Positions 10,430 to 18,793 of a DNA stretch of 64,000 nt are shown here, piece by piece. Source of the DNA: CAYMEK01 sp964389305. GTDB lineage: Bacteria > Spirochaetota > Spirochaetia > SZUA-6 > DRHE01. Numbering within the stretch: position 1 is the stretch's first letter; every line of letters begins with the position of its first letter. The notes below the pieces were generated by a model that did not search any database, was not told the origin of the DNA, and saw only the letters and a program-made list of their open reading frames with translations. The position numbers and the translations under genes were made by a program. The stretch spans positions 186,001-250,000 of the forward strand of contig CAYMEK010000001.1 of assembly GCA_964389305.1 (NCBI GenBank), in the 5' to 3' direction.

Positions 10430-10879
10430 TCACCTTTCGCTGCCTTTCGCTTCGGCGCATTCGGGGCAATATCCATACACGACCAGCTGCTTCGCCTTCA
10501 CCTCTGTGCCTTCGGGCACTTCCACGAACGGCATCCGCTGGCCGAGGAGGCAGTACATACGCCTGCAGCGGGTGCATATAAAATGAGGATGGTTTCCGGG
10601 ACACCCGGCCTGCTCTGGATCATGGGCGCAGAATCTCCACACACCGTCCGTTCCCTGGACGGCGTGCACGATCCCCCGCTCCTGCAGGGTCAGGAGGGTT
10701 CGATACACCGTCACCCGGTTGAAGGACCGTATTCTTTTCTTTTTCCAAAGATCTCCGTGAGAGACAGGACAGCTTTTCTTTAGAAGGTGACTCAAGACCG
10801 CAATCCGTGCGGAAGTCGCCCGAACAGATGCGGCCTTGAGAAGCTTATAGGCTGTTTTTACCTGCTCGGTCTTGCTCAA
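10430..10879 (-). CDS. Fur-family metal-dependent repressor
   Basis: The protein has 149 residues. The N-terminal winged helix (VRATSARIAVLSHLL, FNRVTVYRTLLTLQERGIV) and the dimerisation domain with HPHFICTRC and the second Cys pair YCPEC are typical of Fur/Zur/PerR proteins; the two CxxC motifs form the structural zinc site. Which metal it senses cannot be read from sequence. It is divergent from an iron/cobalamin-type ABC importer, its probable target. The start codon is TTG (10879), and a longer frame gives no extra similarity. Confidence 0.92.
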   Translation of the reverse strand: MSKTEQVKTAYKLLKAASVRATSARIAVLSHLLKKSCPVSHGDLWKKKRIRSFNRVTVYRTLLTLQERGIVHAVQGTDGVWRFCAHDPEQAGCPGNHPHFICTRCRRMYCLLGQRMPFVEVPEGTEVKAKQLVVYGYCPECAEAKGSER

Positions 10880-10899
10880 AGGAGCCTCGAATCTATTGA

Positions 10900-10928
10900 G
10901 TAATACAATAAATGCAATTAAGTTGCAA
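10900..10928 (-). promoter_or_regulatory. Promoter of the Fur-family gene
   Basis: On the minus strand TTGCAA (10923-10928), 17-bp spacer, TATTAC (10900-10905), about 20 bp before the TTG start at 10879. Confidence 0.6.
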
Positions 10929-10944
10929 TACTAATTATTTTTAT

Positions 10945-10990
10945 AAGAATAAATTAATTGCTCTTATTCTAGAATAAGCGCCATTTTTTC
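10945..10990. promoter_or_regulatory. AT-rich palindromic operator between the Fur-family gene and the ABC importer
   Basis: A perfect 16-bp palindrome, CTTATTCTAGAATAAG, lies at 10963-10978. An additional AGAATAA half-site is just upstream (about 10955). The palindrome ends 12 bp before the -35 box of the ABC operon and lies between the two divergent promoters. The inferred binder is the adjacent Fur-family protein. Confidence 0.65.
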
Positions 10991-11019
10991 TTGACAATTA
11001 GAACAGATATGTCTACGAT
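10991..11019 (+). promoter_or_regulatory. Promoter of the ABC importer operon
   Basis: TTGACA (10991-10996), exactly 17 bp, TACGAT (11014-11019), immediately downstream of the 16-bp palindrome. AGGAGG at 11046-11051 precedes the TTG start by six bases. Confidence 0.75.
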
Positions 11020-11057
11020 CCCGAAGGACTAATTGCTGGGGATATAGGAGGACGGGG

Positions 11058-12101
11058 TTGAAAAAAGGAATGCTTTCTTGGCTTCTGATCGCGCTCACGG
11101 TCGCAGCGGCCTGGACGGAAGGATCGGAGGAGACACCGCTGGTCGAAAATGCCGCGCCGCCCAGGATCATCACCTGCGGGAAGGCGCATTCCCTGATCTT
11201 GAATGCCTTGTACATGTTTCCCGAAGCTTCCCGAACGGTGGCGGCCTTCGGCGCGATCAGCCAAGTCGGAGGAAATTTCATCTTTTTGCTGGACCCCGAG
11301 GCCAGGCGGCGGGCCCTGTTCGCCCCGGATGTAGGGGCGGAGGAGGTCCTGGCCCACGAGCCCGACTGGGTGGTCCTGAAGAGCTATCTGAGAAACGGTC
11401 TCGGGAGCCAGTTGGAAGCCCTGGGCGTGAGGGTTCTCTATGTCGATCTGGAGAGCCCCGAGCAATACCAGAGGGATATCACGGCCATCGGGAAGCTCAT
11501 GGGAAATCCTGAGCGCGCCGAGGAGTTGAACCGTTTTTTTGCTGAAAACCTGCATCAGGTTCAACAGATGAGCGCCCGGATCCCGGAACCGCAGAGGCCC
11601 GACTCCTTGCTGCTCTACTACGCTACGAAAAGCGGGACAGCCTCCTTCAATGTGCCGCCCAAACAGTGGCTGCAGGCAGCTCTTGTTCAGTGGGCCGGAG
11701 GAAAGCCTGTCTGGTTCGAGGCGGCCTCCGGCTCAGGGTGGCAGCAGATCGGTTTCGAGCAGATCGCCGCCTGGAATCCCGAATACATCTTTCTCGTCTC
11801 CTACCACGTCCCGGTGGACGAAGTGAAAAAGAAGCTGCTTGCAGATCCCAAATGGCTGGAGCTCGAGGCGGTGAAGCAGGGGAAGCTTTTTGCCTTTCCC
11901 GCCGACTACCTGAGCTGGGATCAACCGGACCCCCGGTGGATCATCGGCCTGTACTGGCTGGCCGGCAAGATCCATCCCGAGTGGTTCGACGCCGTCGATA
12001 TCGAGAAGAAAGTTAATGAGTTCTACGGCCTGGTCTACGGACTTTCCGGCGAGCGCATCGAAAGCGAAATAATCCCGATGATCAAGGGGGACTATCCGTA
12101 A
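11058..12101 (+). CDS. Periplasmic iron-chelate/cobalamin-type substrate-binding protein
   Basis: The protein has 347 residues. After a signal peptide (MLSWLLIALTVAAAW, no lipobox cysteine) comes a FepB/BtuF-type two-lobe binding protein, with PPRIITCGKAHSLILNAL at the start and a long linking helix near residues 160-180. It delivers a metal chelate or corrinoid to the permease encoded next. The start is TTG at 11058, set by AGGAGG six bases upstream. The Fur-family neighbour favours iron, but a cobalamin or other metal-chelate substrate is possible. Confidence 0.9.
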   Translation: MKKGMLSWLLIALTVAAAWTEGSEETPLVENAAPPRIITCGKAHSLILNALYMFPEASRTVAAFGAISQVGGNFIFLLDPEARRRALFAPDVGAEEVLAHEPDWVVLKSYLRNGLGSQLEALGVRVLYVDLESPEQYQRDITAIGKLMGNPERAEELNRFFAENLHQVQQMSARIPEPQRPDSLLLYYATKSGTASFNVPPKQWLQAALVQWAGGKPVWFEAASGSGWQQIGFEQIAAWNPEYIFLVSYHVPVDEVKKKLLADPKWLELEAVKQGKLFAFPADYLSWDQPDPRWIIGLYWLAGKIHPEWFDAVDIEKKVNEFYGLVYGLSGERIESEIIPMIKGDYP

Positions 12102-12125
12102 TCCCTTTTGCGGTAAGGAGAACAA

Positions 12126-13118
12126 ATGCAGGCTAGGATGAACGCCCGGCCGTTCCTGGTCCTCCTGTCTGTGGTTCTTGTGGCGGCCACCGTCATTACC
12201 CTGCTGCTGGGGCGCTATCCCCGTCCCGGATTCACCTCCCCTGTGTTCTTGTTTTCGGAGCCTCTGGCTCAAAAGATCTTCTTTCGCCTCCGTCTACCCC
12301 GGGTTTTCATGTCGGTATTGCTGGGAATGACTCTGGCCACCTCCGGTGCCGTGTTCCAGTTGATTTTCGCCAATCCCCTGGTGGAGCCCGGTTTTCTCGG
12401 GGTGAGCCAGGGCGCCGCCTTCGGTGCGGTTCTGGCGATCCTTCTTTTCGGAGGCTCCCTGGTGCTGATCCAGGCCTTCTCTGCTCTGTTCGGCGTCCTG
12501 GGGTTGGCGATGGCCTACCGGCTGGCCAGAAAGATCCGCTTCGGAGGGTGGATCCTGCGGCTCATCCTGGCCGGTTTGGCCGTATCCGCCCTGTTCTCCG
12601 CAGGGATCGGGATTGTAAAATACGCCGCAGATCCGCTGACCCAACTGCCGGAGATTACCTTCTGGCTGCTCGGAGGGCTGTCCCACGTTTCCTGGAGCGA
12701 GCTGCTCTCGGTGCTCCCGGCGGTCTCGATCGGCCTGGGCCTGCTGCTGCTGTTCCGCTGGCGGGTCAATCTGCTCACCCTCTCCGACGAGACCTCCTTC
12801 GCCCTGGGAAACCGCCCGGACTGGATGCGGCTCATTCTCGTCGCCGCCGCGGCCCTTTCGGTGGCCGCGGTGATCTCGGTGAGCGGCATTGTCCAGTGGC
12901 TGGGCTTGATCGTGCCCCACCTCTCCCGAAGGCTCTTCGGCGCCGACGGAAGGTATTCTCTGCCGGGTTCACTGCTCATAGGAGCAATCTTCGGTCTTCT
13001 TTGTGACACCATGGCCCGTATGCTCCTGCCCGGGGAGATCCCGCTCGGAATCATGACTTCCCTGTTGGGGGCGATCCTGTTCAGTGTCATTCTTACCAGA
13101 AGAGGATTCCGTTTATGA
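12126..13118 (+). CDS. FecCD-family ABC importer permease
   Basis: The protein has 330 residues and the roughly ten membrane helices expected of FecCD/BtuC permeases. Family motifs include RLPRVFMSVLLGMTLATSGA near residue 60, NPLVEPGFLGVSQGAAFGA and the cytoplasmic coupling segment GLIVPHLSRRLFG near residue 260. It forms the homodimeric channel for the upstream binding protein. It overlaps the ATPase gene by 4 bp. Confidence 0.93.
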   Translation: MQARMNARPFLVLLSVVLVAATVITLLLGRYPRPGFTSPVFLFSEPLAQKIFFRLRLPRVFMSVLLGMTLATSGAVFQLIFANPLVEPGFLGVSQGAAFGAVLAILLFGGSLVLIQAFSALFGVLGLAMAYRLARKIRFGGWILRLILAGLAVSALFSAGIGIVKYAADPLTQLPEITFWLLGGLSHVSWSELLSVLPAVSIGLGLLLLFRWRVNLLTLSDETSFALGNRPDWMRLILVAAAALSVAAVISVSGIVQWLGLIVPHLSRRLFGADGRYSLPGSLLIGAIFGLLCDTMARMLLPGEIPLGIMTSLLGAILFSVILTRRGFRL

Positions 13119-13888
13119 GCGGGCCGGCGGCCCTGGCGTTCTCGGAAGTGTATTTCACCTTCGGAGGCGGCGCGCCCAGGATTCGCGATCTCAGCTTCCT
13201 GGTGCCGGAAGGCTCAACCACGGCGATCCTGGGTCCCAACGGAGCCGGAAAAACCACGCTCCTCCACCTGGCCCTCGGCTGGCTGAAGCCAGACAGGGGT
13301 AGAGTGCTCCTTTTCGAAAAGGACCTGAGGGCCTATAGCCCCCGGGAACGGGGGAAAACCCAGAGCCTACTCCCGCAGAAGGAGCCCACCGGATTCGAGT
13401 TTACCGTACTGGAGTATGTGCTGTTCGGCAGGGCTCCGCACCTCAAGACTCTCTCCGCCCCGCAGGAGCACGACATCCGGGTCGCCACCAATGCCCTGTC
13501 TCAGACCACATTGCTTCCCCTGGAGTATCGATCGATATCGAAGCTGAGCGGCGGAGAGACCCAGCTCCTCCTCCTGGCCCGGTCCATTGCCCAGGAGCCA
13601 AAACTGCTGCTTCTCGACGAGCCAATGAATCACCTGGACTTGAAGCACAGAAAAGACATACTCGAGTTCCTGCTGGACTGGCGAGCGGCAGGTAAGACCG
13701 CAGTTCTGACCACCCACAATCCCGAGACCGCGGCCCTGCTGGCGGATCACCTGATACTAGTTTTTCCGGGGGCGAGAACGATCTGCGGCAGGCTGGCCGA
13801 TCTTTTCACAGAAGAAAATCTTTCAGCTTTATATGGGCTTCAGGTTCGAACGTTCCTTCATGATAGAAGGCGTTATGTCCTGTATTGA
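13115..13888 (+). CDS. ABC importer ATPase (FecE/BtuD-like)
   Basis: The protein has 257 residues. Walker A is GPNGAGKTT (about residue 44), the signature is LSGGETQ, and Walker B with the D-loop is LLLLDEPMNHLD, followed by the switch His in TTHN. It energises the FecCD-type permease. It starts within the ATGA overlap with the permease gene and ends the operon; no terminator is evident in 13889-13961. Confidence 0.94.
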   Translation: MSGPAALAFSEVYFTFGGGAPRIRDLSFLVPEGSTTAILGPNGAGKTTLLHLALGWLKPDRGRVLLFEKDLRAYSPRERGKTQSLLPQKEPTGFEFTVLEYVLFGRAPHLKTLSAPQEHDIRVATNALSQTTLLPLEYRSISKLSGGETQLLLLARSIAQEPKLLLLDEPMNHLDLKHRKDILEFLLDWRAAGKTAVLTTHNPETAALLADHLILVFPGARTICGRLADLFTEENLSALYGLQVRTFLHDRRRYVLY

Positions 13889-13923
13889 GTTGCTCTGATG
13901 ACTGCTGCCTCTATCCTTATCGA

Positions 13924-13952
13924 TTGACACGGCTCCGTCAATCGGGAATAGT
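13924..13952 (+). promoter_or_regulatory. Promoter of the sirtuin gene
   Basis: TTGACA (13924-13929), 17-bp spacer, AATAGT (13947-13952). The -10 box ends nine bases before the GTG start at 13962, leaving a leader of only about two or three bases. Confidence 0.6.
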
Positions 13953-13961
13953 GATAGTTGC

Positions 13962-14753
13962 GTGAATGTGCAGCTTGAAGCTCAGATCGCCGAGCTCGCC
14001 GCTCGGGTGCGCTCCAGCCGCTACCTGGTGGCCTTCACCGGCGCCGGCATCTCTACCGAAAGCGGCATCCCGGACTTCAGAGGCCCCCAGGGCATCTGGA
14101 CGAAGATGCGCCCTATCGAGCTTTCCGAGTTTTTGGCAGACCCCCAGGCCCGCCGGGAGTACTGGCGGCGCAAGATCGAAAGCTGGCCCCAGATGCGGGA
14201 TGCCGAGCCCAACGCCGGGCACAAGGCCCTGGCGCGCCTGTACCAGGCCGGCCGCCTGAAAACCGTTATAACCCAGAACATCGACGGGCTGCATCAGAAG
14301 GCAGGAGTTCCCGCCGAGAGAATTATCGAGCTGCACGGCTCCAATGTCTACATCCGCTGCCTGAGCTGCGGGGGACGCTACAGGTGGGAGGACGTGCTGC
14401 CGTTTTTCGAGGATCATCCGGCGCCTTCCTCCGAGAGTCCCCGCTGTCCCGCCTGCGGGGGGTGGTTGAAGCCGGCTACGATTTCCTTCGGCCAGGCCAT
14501 GCCCGAGGAGCAAACAAAGCGAGCTTTTGCCGAAGCCGGGAAGGCGGATCTGCTGATAGCCGTGGGCACTTCCCTGCAGGTATTCCCGGCGGCCGCCGTA
14601 CCCGATGAAACGCTCCGGAATGGCGGCGCGCTGGCCATTATCAACAACCAGCCCACCGGCCGGGATCATGAGGCCGTTCTGCTGCTTACCGCGGCCGCAG
14701 GGGAGGTACTCGACGCTCTGGCGGCTCTGGCAGGGGACGGTTCCGGATCTTAG
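13962..14753 (+). CDS. SIR2-family NAD-dependent protein deacylase (sirtuin)
   Basis: The protein has 263 residues. The NAD-binding GAGISTESGIPDFRG (27-41), TQNIDGLH (104-111), catalytic His125 in ELHGS and a zinc ribbon with Cys133, Cys136, Cys162 and Cys165 are all present. Sirtuins remove acyl groups from lysine using NAD. No acetyltransferase or acetyl-CoA synthetase is adjacent. The start is GTG at 13962, with a second in-frame GTG at 13968. No Shine-Dalgarno sequence precedes either. Confidence 0.95.
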   Translation: MNVQLEAQIAELAARVRSSRYLVAFTGAGISTESGIPDFRGPQGIWTKMRPIELSEFLADPQARREYWRRKIESWPQMRDAEPNAGHKALARLYQAGRLKTVITQNIDGLHQKAGVPAERIIELHGSNVYIRCLSCGGRYRWEDVLPFFEDHPAPSSESPRCPACGGWLKPATISFGQAMPEEQTKRAFAEAGKADLLIAVGTSLQVFPAAAVPDETLRNGGALAIINNQPTGRDHEAVLLLTAAAGEVLDALAALAGDGSGS

Positions 14754-14838
14754 GACGGCGGAACAGCGGCCTTCCCCCAGCTGTCCGACCCATCCACCCA
14801 GGCTGAAGGTGTTGTCTGCACATAGAAAAGGAGAGAAA

Positions 14839-15351
14839 ATGGAATACTTCGATCTGATTAGAGCCCGCTTCAGTGTGCGGGCCTACAAGAGCGATCCGGT
14901 GCCCGAGCAGGCTCTGAGCAGAGTGATCGAGGCGGCCAGACTGGCCCCCACTGCGGTCAACCGCCAGCCCTTCCGGATACTGGTGATTCACACGGAGGGC
15001 AAGCAGAAGCTCCTCAGGCGTATCTACGACAGGGAGTGGTTCGTCCAGCCTCCCCTGGTGATCGGGGTTTGCCTTCTCACCGATCGCTGCTGGGTGCGCC
15101 GGGACGGCAAGAGCTATGGCGAGGTGGACGCGGCCATCGTCACCGACCACCTGATACTGGCGGCGACCGACCAGGGTCTGGGCACTTGCTGGATCGGGGC
15201 CTTCGACGCACAGGCAGCCCGGGAGATACTCGATCTGCCCGCTGCGGTCGAGCCCATTGCCTTCACTCCCCTCGGCTATCCGGCCGCACAGCCCGGGCCG
15301 AAAACGCGCCGGAGCGTCGGGGAGCTGGTGCTGTACGAGCGCTGGAGCTGA
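14839..15351 (+). CDS. Nitroreductase-family FMN oxidoreductase
   Basis: The protein has 170 residues. FMN contacts are visible in ARFSVRAYKSDPVP and APTAVNRQPFRILV; the C-terminal GLGTCWIGAFDA segment is typical. The family reduces quinones, nitro compounds or flavins with NAD(P)H. AAAGGAG lies upstream of the ATG at 14839. The frame is open upstream into the sirtuin gene but shows no similarity there. Confidence 0.9.
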   Translation: MEYFDLIRARFSVRAYKSDPVPEQALSRVIEAARLAPTAVNRQPFRILVIHTEGKQKLLRRIYDREWFVQPPLVIGVCLLTDRCWVRRDGKSYGEVDAAIVTDHLILAATDQGLGTCWIGAFDAQAAREILDLPAAVEPIAFTPLGYPAAQPGPKTRRSVGELVLYERWS

Positions 15352-15423
15352 AGCTCGTCATTTCCGCCAGAAGGACCCGAGGCGCGATTGCAGGCTAGAG
15401 CGCAGGGAAGCAAGGGAGCGAAG

Positions 15424-16338
15424 GTGTACGGCCTGGGCGTGACGCTGGCGATCCTCTCAGGGACGGCTCACAATGTCGGTCTCATCATTCAAAAGAAGGC
15501 TATCAACGAGATCGATGCCGGCGAGGAGCGATTCTTCTCCAGCCTGTTTCACTCTCCTCTCTGGGTGGTGGGTTTCCTGATCAATTTCGTTTTCGGTACG
15601 GTATTTTTTTTGCTGGCTCAGCGGTTTCTCGGCCCGGCTTTGATTCCCGGGCTGATGGCCGTAGGTCTCGTCGTGCTGGTTATCGGCTCGGTCCGGATCC
15701 TTTCCGAGCGCCTGAGCTTTAACGACCTGTTGGGGATCGTGCTCTTGATCGTGGCCACTGCCCTTCTGGGACTGAGCCGTCTGACCATCGATGTGGCTCG
15801 TTTCGAAGTGCTCGCCGGCCCCTTTCTGCTGCGGGCTGCCGTATTCAGCTTGCTGGTGATTCTGCTCTGGTCGGTGCTGGAGATCGCCAGAAGGCGGTCG
15901 CAGCGGTATTCCGGTCTGTATCTGGCGCTCACGGCGGGCCTGCTCTACGCGCTGTCCAACTTCTGGGTGGGACCGTTCATGGGAGCAGTCTTGCGGATTT
16001 TCGCCGGGCTTTTAACCGGGCCTGTGCTGGCTTTGTTTGCCGCCACCTCTGCAATCCTGGTACTGACCAACGTTTTGGCCATCGGCAGAATGCAGCTGGC
16101 CTTCCGGGTCACTGACGCCAGCCTGGCTGTCCCGGTGCAGCAGGTTCCGGTGCAGGCCGCGCCGGCCCTCGTGTACCTGGCCGTATTCAGGCTTCATTCC
16201 CCTTTCCCCGCCGCGCTGCCGCTGTTTTGCCTGAGCGCGGCTCTGATCCTGGCCAGTACCTTTATGCTGGCCCGCCGCCAGGGCAGGATAGCGGCCGTAC
16301 GCACCCGGGAGAGGCAACCGGGCAAATACGGGATCTAG
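15424..16338 (+). CDS. EamA/NIPA-like permease of the drug/metabolite transporter type
   Basis: The protein has 304 residues and about nine to ten membrane helices. The beginning GLGVTLAILSGTAHNVGLIIQ resembles the start of NIPA-type magnesium transporters and of EamA proteins; the substrate is not predictable. I prefer the GTG at 15424 (GGAG five bases upstream) over a TTG at 15388. The gene converges on the cyclophilin-FKBP gene and their last four bases overlap. Confidence 0.75.
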   Translation: MYGLGVTLAILSGTAHNVGLIIQKKAINEIDAGEERFFSSLFHSPLWVVGFLINFVFGTVFFLLAQRFLGPALIPGLMAVGLVVLVIGSVRILSERLSFNDLLGIVLLIVATALLGLSRLTIDVARFEVLAGPFLLRAAVFSLLVILLWSVLEIARRRSQRYSGLYLALTAGLLYALSNFWVGPFMGAVLRIFAGLLTGPVLALFAATSAILVLTNVLAIGRMQLAFRVTDASLAVPVQQVPVQAAPALVYLAVFRLHSPFPAALPLFCLSAALILASTFMLARRQGRIAAVRTRERQPGKYGI

Positions 16339-17357
16339 AAGCCCAACAGCTCGACCTCGAAGACGAGAAACTCGCCCGGGGGAATAACGCCGGGATAGCC
16401 GCGCTCGCCGTAGGCCAGCTCCGGCGGTACGATCAGGAGTCTCTTTTCGCCCTTTTTCATACTCATGAGAGCCTCGTTCCAGCCCTCGATGACCTGTCCG
16501 ATCCGCAAGGTGGCGGGCTCGCCCCTCTGGTAGGAGCTGTCGAATACCAGGCCGTTGAGACGCCGGCCCTCGTAGTGCACGGTGACGGCAGCGCCGTATT
16601 CAGGGCTGCTTCCCGCACCCTCCTTCTCCACAACGTACCGCAAACCGGACTTCGTGACCGTGGCGCCCGGCCACAGCTCTGTAATACGCTCCAGGATCAA
16701 CCGGCGGGCTGCGGCAGCGTATCGCCTTTGGCGTGCGGGTGCCTCGCGGAGCAGGCGATCGAAGAGGCTCTGATCGACCCTGAAAGCCTCGGCCCTGGCT
16801 CCGATCCGCAGGATCCTCACGGTTTCGATCTTGTCTCCCTGCCTGATCGCTGATACCACTTCCTGCCCCCGGACGACCCGGCCGAACACGGCGTGGAAGC
16901 CGTCTAGCCAGGGAGTGGCCTGGTGGGTGATGAAGAACTGGCTCCCGTTGCTGTCCGGACCGCTGTTGGCCATAGACAGCACTCCGGGGCCGTCGTGTCG
17001 AAGCTCGGGGTTAAACTCGTCGGGAAAGCGGTATCCTGGACCGCCCGTTCCGTTACCCAGGGGATCGCCGCCCTGGATCATGAAATCGTCGATCACCCGG
17101 TGGAAGCTCAGGCCGTCGTAGAAAGGACGGCCCGCCGGCCGGTTGGAAAAGGCGATCGTCCCCTCGGCCAGGCCTACGAAGTTGGCGGTGGTGAGGGGTG
17201 CTTTTTCGAACTCCAGCAGCAGAACAATGGTGCCCCTGGTGGTCTTCAGCTCGGCATACAGACCTTCCGGAAGCGTTTGGGCGGAGGCGGCGGGGTTGGG
17301 CAGGATATGGAGGAGGAGGGCCACCGAGAAAAGCCAAGATCTTAACCTGCTGCCCAT
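16335..17357 (-). CDS. Exported cyclophilin-FKBP fusion peptidyl-prolyl isomerase
   Basis: The protein has 340 residues. A signal peptide (WLFSVALLLHILPNPAASA) is followed by a cyclophilin domain (about 30-180) with FHRVIDDFMIQGGDP and NGSQFFIT, a helical linker (about 185-235), and an FKBP domain (about 240-340) with VTVHYEGRRLNGLVFDSS, IGQVIEGWNEAL and IPPGEFLVFEVELL. Both isomerase domains look intact, so it should catalyse proline isomerisation in the periplasm by two mechanisms. Its ATG overlaps the mgtC stop (TGATG at 17355-17359), indicating coupled translation. Two-family fusions of this kind are rare; they have been described in a few organisms including a spirochaete. Confidence 0.92.
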   Translation of the reverse strand: MGSRLRSWLFSVALLLHILPNPAASAQTLPEGLYAELKTTRGTIVLLLEFEKAPLTTANFVGLAEGTIAFSNRPAGRPFYDGLSFHRVIDDFMIQGGDPLGNGTGGPGYRFPDEFNPELRHDGPGVLSMANSGPDSNGSQFFITHQATPWLDGFHAVFGRVVRGQEVVSAIRQGDKIETVRILRIGARAEAFRVDQSLFDRLLREAPARQRRYAAAARRLILERITELWPGATVTKSGLRYVVEKEGAGSSPEYGAAVTVHYEGRRLNGLVFDSSYQRGEPATLRIGQVIEGWNEALMSMKKGEKRLLIVPPELAYGERGYPGVIPPGEFLVFEVELLGF

Positions 17358-18073
17358 CAGTGACCCCACTTGATCTTGTGCAGCGGCTGTCCGCAGCCTT
17401 CCAGGTCGCTTACGAGCTGATGGGACAACTTGTCGGTGACTCCCCTGTGGAACAGGCGGATCGAGAAAGAGACAACCATCAGGTTGGTCTGGTAGTCCCT
17501 CTCCACGTCGAGAAACAGGATTTTCAGTCGCCTGCGTTTCACCACGTTGATCAGGGCTGAGACGTCGGTGTCGTTCGGGGCGGTGATCTCCAGGGTCCTG
17601 TAGGAGTCCTTGGCGTAGACTCTTTCGAAATAGTTAACCACTACCAGGGTGAAGAGGCCGATCAGGGTGACCACGATCGCCATCTCGAAGAAGCCCGCTC
17701 CGGAAGCCATGCCGATTCCGGCCGAGATCCACAGGCAGGCGGCGGTGGTCAGCCCGCGAACGTTGAAGCCCTCCTTGATGATCGCCCCGGCGCCGAGAAA
17801 GCCGATGCCGGTGATAATCTGGGCGGCGATGCGGCTCGGGTCGACCCGCAGTCCACCTGCCTCCGAGGCCCCGGAGTAAGTGACCGCCACCGCCTCGGAG
17901 ATAAGCATGAACAGAGCCGCTCCCAGGCTGACCAGCATGTTGGTGCGCAGGCCAGCCGCCCGGCCGTGGATGTCCCGCTCGAAGCCGATGGCCGCTCCCA
18001 GCAGACAGGCTGCCAGGAGCCGAGCCAGGAAGCTGCCGGTAATACTTTCCGGAAACAGGAATTGACCGAACAT
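17357..18073 (-). CDS. MgtC/SapB-family inner-membrane protein
   Basis: The protein has 238 residues. The N-terminal membrane domain has the family signatures ARLLAACLLGAAIGFERD and the GIGFLGAGAIIKEG loop. The cytoplasmic C-terminal part (about 150-238) resembles an ACT-like domain. MgtC proteins are linked to magnesium homeostasis and modulation of ATP synthase in other bacteria. I start at the ATG at 18073; a TTG 105 bp upstream adds no recognisable residues. A weak promoter (TTTCGC 18107-18112, TATTCT 18084-18089) would give a very short leader. Confidence 0.88.
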   Translation of the reverse strand: MFGQFLFPESITGSFLARLLAACLLGAAIGFERDIHGRAAGLRTNMLVSLGAALFMLISEAVAVTYSGASEAGGLRVDPSRIAAQIITGIGFLGAGAIIKEGFNVRGLTTAACLWISAGIGMASGAGFFEMAIVVTLIGLFTLVVVNYFERVYAKDSYRTLEITAPNDTDVSALINVVKRRRLKILFLDVERDYQTNLMVVSFSIRLFHRGVTDKLSHQLVSDLEGCGQPLHKIKWGH

Positions 18074-18227
18074 GATCCCAGAGAGAATAGAGCATTTCCG
18101 TAAAAAGCGAAAGAGGCCGCCGGCGGTTCTGCCCGTTCCCGAATCTCCTCTAAATTTTTGTTGGTCATTCGGGAGCAAAAAAAGGAAGCTCCTTCGAGTT
18201 TTTTGTTAGAAAACGGTTAACAGGCTC

Positions 18228-18255
18228 TTGCGTATATTGTGGTTTCGGTTATAAT
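18228..18255 (+). promoter_or_regulatory. Promoter of nrdR-nrdD-nrdG
   Basis: TTGCGT (18228-18233), 16-bp spacer, perfect TATAAT (18250-18255), with NrdR-box-like sequences overlapping the -35 box and just downstream of the -10 box. It is 28 bp before the nrdR ATG. Confidence 0.8.
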
Positions 18256-18275
18256 GGGTGCACAATATCTAGTGA
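18229..18275. promoter_or_regulatory. Paired NrdR boxes
   Basis: The downstream box at 18260-18275 contains CACAATATCTAGTG and matches the known consensus (acaCwATATaTwGtgt) at about 13 of 16 positions. A weaker box at 18229-18244 (GTATATTGTGG core) lies exactly 31 bp upstream. NrdR operators normally occur as two boxes about three helical turns apart, so this pair fits autoregulation of nrdR and nrdDG. Confidence 0.75.
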
Positions 18276-18283
18276 TTTAGGGT

Positions 18284-18736
18284 ATGAAATGCCCGTACTG
18301 CCGGCATCCCAAGACGCGGGTGGTGGATAAGCGCAACCTCGAAGAGCTCGATACGATCAGGCGCAGGCGGGAATGCCTGGCCTGCGGAAAGCGCTTTTCG
18401 ACCTACGAGCGTATCGAGTGGACGGGCGTTTCGGTGATCAAGAAGGACGGGCGGCGGGAGAGCTTCGACCGCGGCAAGCTTGTGGCGGGAGTGCTCAAGG
18501 CCTGTGAGAAGCGCCCCATTTCCGCGGAAGACATAGAGAAGTGTGTGAGCGGGATCGAGGCGGAGCTGTACAACTACGGCAGACGCGAGGTTCCGGCCCA
18601 GGTGATCGGAGAGCTGGTCATGGACAGGCTCAAGGCTCTCGACAAGGTAGCCTACATCCGTTTTGCATCGGTGTACAGGGAGTTCACCGACCTGAAGTCG
18701 TTCGAGAAGGAGCTTCGGACTCTGAAAAAAAAATAA
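18284..18736 (+). CDS. nrdR: NrdR, ribonucleotide reductase repressor
   Basis: The protein has 150 residues. A zinc ribbon (Cys3, Cys6, Cys31, Cys34; CPYC and CLACGKRF) is followed by an ATP-cone (about 48-138) starting VIKKDGRRESFDRGKL. NrdR senses dATP/ATP and binds paired boxes before nrd genes. It directly precedes nrdD and sits under the matching boxes, so autoregulation is likely. Confidence 0.97.
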   Translation: MKCPYCRHPKTRVVDKRNLEELDTIRRRRECLACGKRFSTYERIEWTGVSVIKKDGRRESFDRGKLVAGVLKACEKRPISAEDIEKCVSGIEAELYNYGRREVPAQVIGELVMDRLKALDKVAYIRFASVYREFTDLKSFEKELRTLKKK

Positions 18737-18793
18737 CGATCGTGTAACGCAATCCGAATCGCAGACTGATCGACTCGAGCTGGGAGGGGAACT

